Assembly: GCF_032854445.1 (NCBI RefSeq)
Contig: NC_088298.1
Span: 20,609,295-20,673,294, forward strand
DNA: 64,000 bases
Source: Liolophura sinensis
Lineage: Eukaryota; Mollusca; Polyplacophora; Chitonida; Chitonidae
Direction of reading: 5' to 3'
In this document: positions 21,401 to 26,994 of the stretch, piece by piece
How the letters are laid out: the number at the start of each line of letters is the position of its first letter
How positions within the stretch are numbered: the stretch's first letter is position 1
Translations under genes and position numbers: made by a program
Notes under the pieces: model-generated
Told to the model about the DNA's origin: nothing
Databases searched by the model: none
Seen by the model: only the letters and a program-made list of their open reading frames with translations

Positions 21401-22686
21401 CTTGTGGATAGTTTGAGTCGTATCTTCCGTTCGAGTACACCCAAGAAGGAATGCTGCAGAGGATGAATGCTTACCTGGAACATCAAAATTTCTGCATGTT
21501 CCAACGACAGCCAACAAAATGGCCGCCACCCAATGCAGTCAAGGCTTTTCTCGCTGACGCAGGGATGTCCTGTAAAGAATATTGCTACTCTAAAGGTAAG
21601 AATAAGATCGCAGGTGATGTATGTATCAGTGCTTATGTCTGTGGCTGTAAATTTGATGTCCCTCTCGCTGTAAATTTGACGTCCCTCTGGCTGTAAATTT
21701 GATGTCCCTCTGGCTGGATATTTGATGTCCCTCTGGTTGTTAATTTGACGTCCCTAAGGCTGTAAATTTGACCTCTCCCTGGCTGGATACTTGACGTCCC
21801 TCTGGCTGTAAATTTGATGTCCCTCTGGCTGTAAATTTGACGTCTCCCTGGCTGGATACTTGACGTCCCTCTGGCTGGATATTAGAGGTGCCTCTGGCTG
21901 TAAATTTAACATCCGTCTGGCTGTAAATTTGATGTCTCTCTGGCAGTAAATGTGGCATCCCTTTGGCTGTAAATTTGACATCCCTTTGGCTGTAAATTTG
22001 ACGACACTTTGGCTGAAAGTTTGACATCATCCTGGTTCTAAATTTGTCATTGTTCTTGACAGAATGTAGGTGATGAGATGAATGATTTAAAGGGCAGAAA
22101 CAAAGATAAACAATAAATAACTTTTTCAACAGCTGTGCTGGATAGGAAAGAAAATCTCACAGATTCTGTTGACCGCCAGGTTCACGAAAGCCCATTTTAA
22201 AATCTGTTTTTCAAATGTAATGAGGTGATGAAAAATAATGTACTTCAAGAGGATAATCTAAAATCCCAGTCTAAAAACCATTACCCAAATGTAAGGGATG
22301 CATATTTATGTTTGACTCCAGGCCTTTCTGGGTATTAGCCTTACTGACGTTGTAGAATTTGATTTGATCCTTTGAAAATGATGCAAAATTTATAGCTTTT
22401 GAATTTTGTTTTTGTTTTATATCTGGTTTCAGATTTGATATGTGAGCCATCTTATTTTTTGGTCATCAACACAAAAGCGGAGTTTGAGTCAAGAGATGTG
22501 AAGTGTTCATCAGAGACATATGAGTCTGACATTTACCATCCGTCTGTAGACGTCGGCAAAGTTTGTCGGCTTCAAAAAGACGAAATGTTGTTTAGTTGTG
22601 CTGGAGAAAAAGAGAATGTAAGGCGGCTGTGTCCTTGCAGGACTTACATGAAAGGTCAGACAGCTTTGTGTGCCACATGTACGTGA
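259..22686 (+). CDS. MGAT5: MGAT5-type N-acetylglucosaminyltransferase V, 15 exons (5' end outside window)
   Basis: This is the overall span; exons are listed separately. The family transfers GlcNAc from UDP-GlcNAc in beta-1,6 linkage to the alpha-1,6 mannose of N-glycans, in the Golgi, as a type II membrane protein. Fifteen exons join without a frame break and give about 670 residues that match human MGAT5 (741 aa, from memory) from the stem region to the stop. Diagnostic blocks are the DLKRTMAVLL stem helix, DPCYAQLGVDGT, a GGPLGELVQWSD block (its Glu should correspond to catalytic Glu297 of the human enzyme, from memory), MYTDIVGLRQF, DSFGTEPAFNH, PHTPDNSF, GFPYEGPAPLEAIANG and the Cys-rich end. 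The cytoplasmic tail, signal anchor and early stem are upstream of base 1. Introns are 0.3-5.2 kb and unusually rich in tandem arrays. It could be the single invertebrate co-orthologue of MGAT5 and MGAT5B. Confidence 0.96.
444..961. other. MGAT5 intron, plain sequence
   Basis: AT-rich intron with poly-T and poly-A runs and one short (CTGT)n run near 897-915. I see no exon, RNA gene or repeat family in it. Confidence 0.5.
962..1136 (+). mobile_element. SINE family 1, 5'-truncated copy
   Basis: Starts near the tRNA B box (GAATTGAACTCATG), continues through CTCCGGCCGTACGTGGGAAG, CAACCTGCGGATGG and ACCATAATGCTGGCCGCC, and ends in CACCAATCATATAAATAAAT. Confidence 0.85.
1396..5297. repeat. 47-bp minisatellite with a 14-mer higher-order repeat
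   Basis: About 79 head-to-tail copies of a 47-bp unit (core CTGACCTGTTGGGGACATGT, then attataaatgcaatactgccaggatga). Variants are shared between copies, such as GGGGAGATG, GGGAACATGCAT and GCAGTACTG. The diagnostic variant TGCATGATAA occurs at 2801, 3459 and 4117, exactly 658 bp apart, or 14 units. The array is broken at about 1707-1900 by a second copy of its own unique 5' flank. Antisense open frames here (92 aa, three times) are by-products of the repeat. Confidence 0.97.
5298..5562 (+). mobile_element. SINE family 1, full-length copy with target-site duplication
   Basis: Pol III A-box-like TTGGCTCAGTTGG near the 5' end, B-box-like GAGTTCAAACCC about 70 bases on, then the body (AGCAACCTGCAGATG, TTAATGCTGGCCACCG, AACACCAATCAAATAAATAAA). 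It is flanked by tataaatgcaRta at 5285-5297 and 5563-5575, so it inserted into the last unit of the 47-bp array. One further partial unit follows it. From memory the body resembles bivalve MetaSINE elements. Confidence 0.92.
5652..5734 (+). CDS. MGAT5: MGAT5 exon: EKCVL ... CEGK segment
   Basis: The acceptor is tgttgtttcag ending at 5651 and the donor is GTAAGC at 5735. The reading DVIMGKVEKCVL...PNCEGKLM aligns with human ADIINGAQEKCVL...PHCEGKIK. It enters with two bases that complete the split Asp codon and leaves in phase 0. The upstream intron is about 5.2 kb and is mostly the 47-bp array. Confidence 0.93.
6078..6167 (+). CDS. MGAT5: MGAT5 exon: WMRYMWKSDPCYA...MYLSE
   Basis: Thirty codons, phase 0 at both ends, acceptor tttcag at 6077 and donor GTATGG at 6168. 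DPCYA, GVDGT, CSFF and YLSE are near-identical to vertebrate MGAT5, including both conserved cysteines. Confidence 0.96.
6545..6616 (+). CDS. MGAT5: MGAT5 exon: VEGWCPRKPWQGK
   Basis: Twenty-four codons between acceptor ttcacag (ending 6544) and donor GTGAGT (6617). VExWCPxxPW is the conserved motif. The second half (KRANVSPEVTNY) is diverged from vertebrates and includes one NVS sequon. Confidence 0.93.
6690..6880. mobile_element. MITE-like dispersed repeat (CTTCAACC family)
   Basis: Shares TATTCTG..TTATTCTGTGT, CTTTTTGTGAAGCCCT, CCAATGT and a closing GGTTGAAGAATTAGCC with 17515-17697 and, inverted, with 50750-50975. Confidence 0.55.
7066..7348 (-). mobile_element. SINE family 2 copy, reverse orientation
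   Basis: Starts with a GAATGAATGAATGCTTG terminal repeat, then TTTTCAGTCATATGACATCG and GGCCCAAGC. The same order is seen inverted in the full copy at 50117-50477. Confidence 0.65.
7422..8190. repeat. 60-bp minisatellite
   Basis: Nine to ten copies of exactly 60 bp (TTTTAGCTCCAGTACATGTG, tattgggctatcatacatgg, attgaaggttaagctttttc) run from 7435 to about 8015. Poly-T and two decayed copies extend to 8190. Open frames on both strands arise because 60 is a multiple of three. Confidence 0.95.
8652..8889. repeat. 34-bp minisatellite
   Basis: Seven copies of a 34-bp unit with core GGAGCCTATGACACTGGCTG in the intron before the exon at 9290. Confidence 0.95.
9290..9460 (+). CDS. MGAT5: MGAT5 exon: start of the catalytic region
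   Basis: Fifty-seven codons, phase 0 at both ends, acceptor gtgttccag at 9289 and donor GTAAGA at 9461. RQRITRMWPEWVKGIQSLAKK aligns with the human RLRIRRMADAWIQAIKSLAEK segment. The following basic stretch of the human protein (EKRKRKK) is less basic here (DTRPIKK), so a heparin-like basic patch at this point is not conserved. Confidence 0.95.
9883..9949 (+). CDS. MGAT5: MGAT5 exon: VHLGLLTKQTGFKIAE
   Basis: The acceptor is tcttttatacag (ending 9882) and the donor GTTAGA at 9950. VIVHLGLLTKQTGFKIAEMQFK is almost the vertebrate sequence. It ends with one base of the first Gly codon of the GGPLGE block. Confidence 0.96.
10061..10088 (+). repeat. poly-G tract
   Basis: A run of about 21 G, interrupted once by C at 10084 and followed by GGG. 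It could form a G-quadruplex in the MGAT5 transcript intron, or be an assembly-sensitive homopolymer. Confidence 0.8.
10199..10412 (+). mobile_element. SINE family 1 copy
   Basis: Contains AGCACAGCATAATGACTCAG, GTGAGTTCAAGTCCAGCTCA (B box), GCAACCTGCTGATGGTCGTG, CACCATAATGCCGGTTGCCG and AACACCAATCAAATCAATAG. Confidence 0.88.
10975..11205. mobile_element. MITE-like element (CTTCAACC family), divergent
   Basis: The left end CCCTAATTTCTCAACCCTGTC and right end GACAAGGTTGAAAATTTGTG are imperfect inverted repeats of the same type seen at 31750-31842. Confidence 0.4.
11322..11424 (+). CDS. MGAT5: MGAT5 exon with the GGPLGELVQW block
   Basis: The acceptor follows a (TTG)n tract (ttgttgttgtacag ending 11321) and the donor is GTGAGT at 11425. 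It encodes GGPLGELVQWSDLIATLYLLGHQL. The glutamate in GELVQW should be the counterpart of the catalytic base of the human enzyme (family knowledge). It leaves with two bases. Confidence 0.97.
11590..11805. repeat. dispersed repeat related to the GGGCCC MITE
   Basis: The interior matches the element at 14464-14693: ACTGGTATT..GTCAT, CATCAGCAATTTTAGTTTATA, AAATTGAAGACTT, AAATCTGG and TTAAGTCTTAAACTAGTTTTG. The GGGCCC termini are not intact. Confidence 0.5.
11806..11935 (+). mobile_element. possible tRNA-headed SINE fragment
   Basis: GGCTGAGTGGTTGATCTACT, then CAAGGTTCAATCCTGGGAAT about 45 bases on, resemble A and B boxes of a tRNA-derived promoter. No tRNA cloverleaf can be completed. Not the same body as SINE family 1. 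Confidence 0.35.
12792..12926 (+). CDS. MGAT5: MGAT5 exon: LMYTDIVGLRQFRKK
   Basis: Acceptor ttttctcccag (ending 12791), donor GTAAGG at 12927. The first part (ILSKLPSAGAPCQNRKDLP) is variable. LMYTDIVGLRQFRKK aligns with human LIYIDIVGLAQFKKT. Enters with one base and leaves with two. Confidence 0.95.
13008..13780 (-). mobile_element. solo LTR of an LTR retrotransposon
   Basis: A 773-bp block ends in inverted TGTTA/TAACA and is flanked by a 4-bp direct repeat CAAG (13004-13007 and 13781-13784). On the minus strand it has a TATA box (CTATATAAGA, 13603-13594) about 180 bases from its start and AATAAA signals at 13122-13117 and 13107-13102 near its end. That is the U3-R-U5 order. No internal gag or pol sequence is nearby, so it is probably a recombined solo LTR. 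It lies antisense in an MGAT5 intron. Confidence 0.78.
13850..14095 (-). mobile_element. SINE family 1 copy, reverse orientation
   Basis: TATTTATTTGTTTATTAGAT, TTGGTGTTTTACACC, GGCGGCCAGTGTTATGATGG, CCATCCGCAGGTTGC and TTGAACTCACAGC are the family in reverse. The tRNA-like head lies near 14060-14095. Confidence 0.88.
14464..14693. mobile_element. MITE with GGGCCC terminal inverted repeats
   Basis: The left end is GGGCCCAGTTGTTCGAAA. The right end reads GGGCCCGGTTGTTCAAAAC when reverse-complemented. It is 230 bp, AT-rich and has no coding capacity. Related ends or interiors occur at 11590-11805, 34620-34745 and 56055-56190. Confidence 0.75.
14938..15071 (+). CDS. MGAT5: MGAT5 exon: LLRVVDSFGTEPAFNH
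   Basis: Acceptor gtttctttcacag (ending 14937), donor GTAAGT at 15072. CLLRVVDSFGTEPAFNHKNYA and DLKPQQFFTMF are strongly conserved, and the intervening THKILSVWGGQ is close to the vertebrate loop. Leaves with one base of the Pro codon of PHTPDNSF. Confidence 0.97.
15180..15690. repeat. degenerate ~130-bp tandem repeat
   Basis: Three to four decayed copies share GATTCTGATTGGTctgtgcatta, TTTAAATATTGTCCA, AAAATTTTGTG and CTTTGTGGAA motifs. Confidence 0.6.
15759..15886 (+). CDS. MGAT5: MGAT5 exon: PHTPDNSFMGFVV
   Basis: Acceptor tttttaacctgcag (ending 15758), donor GTTAGT at 15887. It encodes HTPDNSFMGFVVDRYL, then IERKNQGLVYGKQEYMWQ, matching human HTPDNSFLGFVVEQHL and IKRQNQSLVYGK. A longer open frame overlapping this exon (15681-16025) is in another phase and is not the gene. 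Confidence 0.96.
16026..16230 (+). mobile_element. SINE family 1 copy
   Basis: GTGAATTCAAGTCCAGCTCA, ACCTGCTGATGGTCGTGGGT, CACCATAATTTTGGCCGCCA and AACACCAACCAAATGAATAA in family order. Confidence 0.88.
16245..16870. repeat. degenerate ~24-bp minisatellite
   Basis: About 25 imperfect copies of a unit like GGTCTGGGTGGGACTTTAGT followed by ttag. The + strand is strongly G/T-rich. Confidence 0.85.
17143..17301 (+). CDS. MGAT5: MGAT5 exon: HVEIHGTVS...INHGIMGG
   Basis: Acceptor catttctttcag (ending 17142), donor GTAAGT at 17302, 53 codons in phase 0. EIHGTV and INHGIMGGEELHRLLRQTK align with human EVHATVYG and VKNHGILSGRDLQFLLRETK. Confidence 0.96.
17515..17697. mobile_element. MITE-like dispersed repeat (CTTCAACC family)
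   Basis: TTATTCATGCATATTCTGAAT, TTATTCTGTGTGGACTGATA, CTTTTTGTGAAGCCCTAAA and a decayed end GAAAAGTTTCAGAAATTAGC match 6690-6880 and the inverted copy at 50750-50975. Confidence 0.55.
17741..18383. repeat. MGAT5: 60-bp minisatellite carrying an MGAT5 3' splice site
   Basis: Eleven exactly 60-bp copies, the last of which is the functional acceptor of the exon at 18384. Each copy has the pyrimidine tract TTCTTTCCTGTTTC, the acceptor, and exon-like ATTTTCATCGGCATGG. The AG is intact in the copies ending 17783, 17903, 18023, 18323 and 18383. It is CAA in four and shifted (CAAAG) in two. Most upstream copies would run into an in-frame TGA (ATGGAATGA). Confidence 0.95.
18384..18530 (+). CDS. MGAT5: MGAT5 exon: GFPYEGPAPLEAIANG
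   Basis: Forty-nine codons in phase 0, donor GTAAGT at 18531. IFIGMGFPYEGPAPLEAIANGA and FLNPSFNPP are among the most conserved MGAT5 segments. The acceptor tttccag (ending 18383) is the last copy of a 60-bp tandem array that has duplicated the tract, the AG and the first ~15 bases of the exon. The AG at 18323 is the only upstream copy that is both intact and open in frame; using it would add 20 residues. Confidence 0.96.
18690..19150. repeat. ~54-bp minisatellite
   Basis: About eight copies of a unit containing ATGATATGAACACTACATGA, atgttcagtaatgtgtatga, aagaattgcagta. It fills most of the intron between the two exons with splice-site arrays. Confidence 0.93.
19278..19397 (+). CDS. MGAT5: MGAT5 exon: SSQHPYAESFIGEPYVYTID
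   Basis: Acceptor caatctctag (ending 19277), donor GTAAGA at 19398, 40 codons in phase 0. SQHPYAESFIGEPYVYTIDM and VEKTVAKIL align with human SQHPYAEVFIGRPHVWTVDL and VEDAVKAIL. The last ~45 bases and the donor are the founder unit of the 49-bp array that follows. Later donors add 49-nt multiples: one or two extra units shift the frame and three run through a stop at 19497, so only the first donor gives a normal product. Confidence 0.96.
19350..20690. repeat. MGAT5: 49-bp minisatellite carrying an MGAT5 5' splice site
   Basis: About 26 copies of a 49-bp unit whose founder is the end of the exon at 19278-19397: GGTGGAGAAAACAGTGG, CGAAAATTCTGAGCACTTC, AAAG, then the donor GTAAGA. Most copies keep a strong donor (AAAGGTAAGA or AAAGGTAAGG). 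A few have GTAACA or other changes. The copies drift in sequence toward the 3' end. Confidence 0.96.
20750..20975. repeat. dispersed repeat shared with 47755-47990
   Basis: Shared blocks are AGTGTTGAAAGGAGAATATTACATTTCT, decayed GTATGTTGTTCATTAG, CAGACCAGGCATCCCAAAT and AGGGTACATAAA. The family is unidentified. Confidence 0.5.
21130..21335 (+). mobile_element. SINE family 1 copy
   Basis: GTGAGTTCAAGTCCAGCTCA, CAGCCTGCGGATGGTCATGA, CACCATAATGCTGGCCGCCG and ACCAGTCAGATAAATAAATG. Confidence 0.88.
21412..21595 (+). CDS. MGAT5: MGAT5 exon: YLPFEYTQEGMLQRMNAYLE
   Basis: The acceptor is a weak cttgtggatag (ending 21411), with a pyrimidine-rich stretch about 20 bases upstream. The donor is GTAAGA at 21596. 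FEYTQEGMLQRMNAYLEHQNFC, WPPPNAVKAFLADAGMSCKEYC aligns with human YEFTCEGMLQRINAFIEKQDFC and WPPLSALQVKLAEPGQSCKQVC. The residue aligned with the Cys of human FTCEGM is Gln here. A 23-bp array starts within 50 bases of the donor. Confidence 0.95.
21625..22060. repeat. 23-bp minisatellite next to an MGAT5 donor
   Basis: About 19 copies of a 23-bp unit (GACGTCCCTCTGGCTGTAAA plus ttt) start within 50 bases of the donor at 21596. The array does not include the splice site itself. Confidence 0.92.
22433..22686 (+). CDS. MGAT5: MGAT5 terminal coding exon
   Basis: Acceptor atctggtttcag (ending 22432); the first two bases complete the split Asp codon. It encodes LICEPSYF, CSSETYESDIYHPS, VCRLQKDEMLFSCAG, RRLCPCRTYMKGQTALCATCT and a TGA at 22684, matching the Cys-rich C-terminus of human MGAT5 (LICEPSFF ... 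LLLFSCAG ... RVCPCRDFIKGQVALC). All the cysteines of that block are kept. Confidence 0.97.
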
Positions 22687-24403
22687 TGAAGGAATTCATA
22701 AAAGTTGACATGAAATCAAAACATCATGAATTATTCATGCCACATGCTTTTCCATGAGAATTTCATAGAAGAAGGCACAAATGGAGACATGAAGTATTTG
22801 TCCCGCATGGTTTTCCTTGAGAATTTCGTGTGAAAAGGCATGAAAAGTGACATAAAATCAGAACGTGATGTATTTGCTCCAGATATTTTTAAAAGAGCTT
22901 TGTGTGAGAAGGGAGGAAATGAGACATGAAATCAAAACATTGGTGCAGCGTGGTTTTCCAAGTTAGCTTTATGTAAGAGCGCACAAACTGAAACCATATC
23001 TGGTGATTGAGGTTTCTCCATATGTGTGGAGTCCTCAACGTACTTGGCTTCTTGGATCTTCATTTATCAAATCACAAAATTTCATGCAATGTTATCACAG
23101 ATACCTGAAGGTTTGGAGCAGTATTCAAATGGTTTGGGGAATACAGACAGCATGACCTCCTAGTGATGTGTATGTTAGATATTATTAAAAAAAATCAAAG
23201 CCTAAATATCATATACGTGTAAGAGATAGGAGCCTTTTTGTCCCAACAGATGGATCTTCATACTAGAAGGCATGAAATGTGAATGGTACATGCAGCACAT
23301 GTTCATGTATTTTCACTCCCAGAAAACATGTGCTGAATGTATTTTACCCTAAAGCCCAAAAACAGCACAAAACGAAAAGTTAAATTCATGACCTTGGGAG
23401 TGTGTCAGTGGGAGGTCACAAAGGTTGGAGTATGTCTGCTGAGTTAAGTTCATGACCTTAGAAGTGTGTCAGTGGGAGGTCACAAAGGTTGGAGTACGTC
23501 TGCTGAAAGATTCTCAATATTTCAGTTGTTATTCACTATTATCATGATTCTACCAACCCTCATTTCCACACACCCACACCTAGATTTTGCATTATCACTC
23601 ATAATTTTGTTTTCTGAAGTTGTGACTTAATGTTGTTTCTCAAACTTCTTGAAAAAAAAAAAAGGTGCTATGGTGGTACATTGTATGTCCTGCTGTGTTG
23701 GAAATTAACTTTAATATTGGAGGAGTGGGATGCATACAATCTAGCCTGAGACTGTTCTAACGTCAGGTTTGGTAAAATTTTCTTGGCCCGTGGACGGCCC
23801 CAAACCGACATCAGAGTGTGCTCCATTTAAACAGTTGGGCCGAACAAAATTGTGTCCAACCTAACGTGAGAGCAGTCTTGGGGGACATAAAATCCTATCC
23901 TAATCTGATTTGTACAGTAACTGTCAAGTTTCCATTGCCGTCTGATTTGTTTGTAAATGTAAATTGTGTTGTTATTATTATTGTTGTTGTTGTTCATTCG
24001 CCCCAAATCATGAATATTTATATAAGTATGTATATATACAAAATATCTATATCTATGAGTACCAACACGTGGCATGAGGTTATCCGTTATAATCAAGAAA
24101 CATTCCCAGTATAAATCAGTATCATATCTTTATTCATCAGACATATGAGTTAAATTCTAGGTCATTAAAAAATTTACTTTTACAAAAGATCTCGCAAGCC
24201 ACGAGGATATACAAGACCTAAAAATTATGATTGATAGATAAGTTTAAAAGTTAAAAAAAGATTACATATATAAATGTTGAGGTTTTTTGTGTGCGCGTCT
24301 TTTTTTTTTCAAATCAAGTCAAATTTCAGAGTGAATGATCAAGTGAATATGTTGTTATGCACCTAGGTCTTGTATTGCCAGCAGTTTAATTTCTAAGAAT
24401 AAA
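22687..24403 (+). other. probable MGAT5 3' UTR
   Basis: Non-coding sequence after the stop. 22690-22985 is a degenerate repeat of roughly 80 bp around CATGAAATCAAAACAT. 23390-23505 has two copies of a ~79-bp unit (catgacctt ... ggaggtcacaaaggttgg). The first clear AATAAA on this strand is at 24398-24403, about 1.7 kb after the stop. The end of the transcript is a guess. Confidence 0.3.
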
Positions 24404-25315
24404 TTTTTTTTTTAAGATAGTGGTATAGCTCGGATACGACCTGCAGACCTCTGTTAACAGTACAACTGAACATTTGTGCAGTGCCATGAAATTTTGCACT
24501 GTCTCATGGTATCTGTGTCCAGCAGAGAGTCCTGTCATGTAACTGATTTATGTATTGCCTGCCAGAAACTTTGATTTTGTCTGGCCAACTTGAACAGGCT
24601 ATACTGCGAGAGAAATGATTTTTTATCTATACAATCTGCATTGTAGACTCTTTCATTACATATCCTAAAGAACCAAATTGAGTCTCAATATATCATTGAT
24701 TTTCTTCAGCAAAAAGCTGCTTCAGGGTGTGTGAATTTGCCACAAACTGGAGAATCTGTAGCATTTTATGTGTAATTGTATTAATTTTTTTTAATGTTTT
24801 TAAAAATATGGTCTGTTTGTGGTAAAGTAAAACGTGCTGGCCATTCTTTACTTGAAGTGAATGAAACTTCAGTTAATGTCAAGGAAGCAATGCAAAGTAT
24901 TAACCCAATTCAAGCTGCTGTGTTCATATTTGAAAAATGTTACCGAAAAATGGACATAATTTCGCTTTGCATTTATGTGATTTTTTATCTTTATTTTTCT
25001 TCTTTAATGTTGAAATAGTTTTAGCATTATTTTGTCACTTTATACATCTATGAATAAGTAGAATTGAAGGAGAACTTTAGCACACTCAGATTAACTAGGA
25101 AGTGTTAATCAAGTAACGTTAGGCATGTATTTTACGCTTTTGCCATCGCCACATTTCTCGTTTTTATGTTACACCTATGTCATTTTAATGCATTTTTGCC
25201 TGCAGAAAAAAAAGATTTTAATAGCTGTTTGGAGATATTTTTAGACCTGTCTGGTACATTGTCTTATTTATTGTTAACAGAAGTGTATTAAAAAACTTGA
25301 CTTTAAGTCTTGACT
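24404..25315. other. intergenic or UTR sequence, nothing recognised
   Basis: AT-rich sequence with poly-T runs. A 74-codon open frame at 24794-25018 has no recognisable domain and no flanking splice signals that suggest a gene. Confidence 0.4.
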
Positions 25316-25319
25316 TATC

Positions 25320-26060
25320 CTGATTATGTGACAGAAGTGTGTGGAAGTTTAGCCTGCTGTCTTGACCTTTCATAATACCTTTATGCCTGTAATGATTGTG
25401 GACTGTCGGTGGGGGTGGGGGAGGGGGGGATTCAGCCTCTCATTATTATGTTATAGAATGTTTATTTAACACAAATATTATGTTAAATTTATGATCTTGA
25501 ACGAATACCCCACCACCAACTTCTTGTTATAACAGGGTTTCCCTTGGGCTGTGCTCGGTTTCCATCCACAAAAGCACTGGCCATCTTCATATAACTGAAG
25601 TATTCTCGAGTTCAGTGTAAGACACAAATCAAATAAGTAAATATGTTGCAAAGTGTGCACAAGCTTAGTTTGCAGTTGTGACGTTTGGTAATCATAGAAT
25701 GTCCTACTCCATCTCATGATTATGTTACCTGTCTCATGATTAAGTGTGCAAAGGTTAGTATACAGTCGCAACCTTTCATAATCCTTCCATCTTCTCATAA
25801 TTATGTTACAGAAGTGTGCAAACAATAGTCAACAGTTGTGATCATTTATGAAGGCATAATTAGCTTACAGAAGTGTGCAGGAAGTTAGTCTGCAGCTGTG
25901 ATCATTTATTATCTTAGAATGATGACATAATTATGTAACAGAAGTGTGCAGAAAGTTAAGTCTGCATCTCTGATCATTTATGATCTTGAAATGTTCACTT
26001 GTGTTACAGAAGTGTGCAGAATGTTAGCCTCCATTTGTGATCATTTATGATCCTAGAATC
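25320..26060. repeat. degenerate ~80-bp tandem repeat
   Basis: About seven decayed copies around TTATGTTACAGAAGTGTGCA, gttagtctgcagttgtgatc, atttatgatcttagaat, interrupted by a SINE fragment at 25530-25642. Confidence 0.75.
25530..25642 (+). mobile_element. SINE family 1, 3' fragment
   Basis: GGGTTTCCCTTGGGCTGTGC, GCACTGGCCATCTTCATATA, ATTCTCGAGTTCAGTGTAAG and AAATCAAATAAGTAAAT, diverged. Confidence 0.7.
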
Positions 26061-26985
26061 GTACAACCCAGCCTACAGCCTCTGTTTCTTTGTTCCATGT
26101 TACACACTGCTAAAGTCTTAGAAAGCCTGTGTAATTATGACTTTGTAAATGGTCACATGTGCAAGTTACGCTTGTCTTGGGAGCCATTTTTAGGTCGCAA
26201 TTATGAAGTAAGGTTTTTTGTTCGGGTCAGCTGTTAATGTTTTTGTCATAACCCTTGTTAATATCTGTTGTGTGAATTTGTCAGAGAAAGTGTAATGAAA
26301 AGGAGACTTTGATCTGTGTTTTGTAGCCAACTGATTTATGACTGTGGCCATTTATCTGTATTTGATTGGTGGGGTTATTCAGACTACAAAGTTCAAAATT
26401 TACAATACAATAAATCAAAGAACCGGCAAACATTACATTAAAATGATAACAATATGAAATCTTTTCTTGTTTTTCTTCCATGTATACATAGGAATGACAT
26501 GAAAATATCAGATATAGTCTATGTTGATATAGCAGATTATGTCAGTCCTGTTATAAAAAATTTGGACCTAAAAAGATGTCACACTAATGCATGGGTGATA
26601 CAGTTTGTGATAAAATTGTCTATAATTTCCAATTAATAAGTTGTTAATTTTTGAAAGGTGTTTTGAGGATGTTTGGAAGGTTTTATTTACTTGCTTGATG
26701 TTCAGTGCCGTAGTTGAGACTCTAGAACTTGGGTAAGGTTGTCCAGGTTTATGGGAGAAGAAAATCAGAGTGAAAACCCCGATACAACACAAGCAATGCA
26801 GGTTCAAACCTGGCCTTGGACAGGGGAATTTGTATATCCCTTTTCTCACACTGGTCATAGAGGGACCTTCGAAAACGCTCAAGGAACATTTGTTTTCTTC
26901 TGATGAGGAGGGAAAGGTCATCAGTCACTTGCCAAAGTCAGTGGTTTTCACCGTTTATCTTAAACTCCAGTTTCCTCTGTGCACA
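26061..26985. other. non-coding stretch with a possible tRNA-headed repeat
   Basis: 26795-26880 contains CAGGTTCAAACCTGGCCTTGG, a B-box-like motif also seen in similar context at 17715 and 30280. No exon recognised. Confidence 0.35.
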
Positions 26986-26994
26986 CACTCGGAT

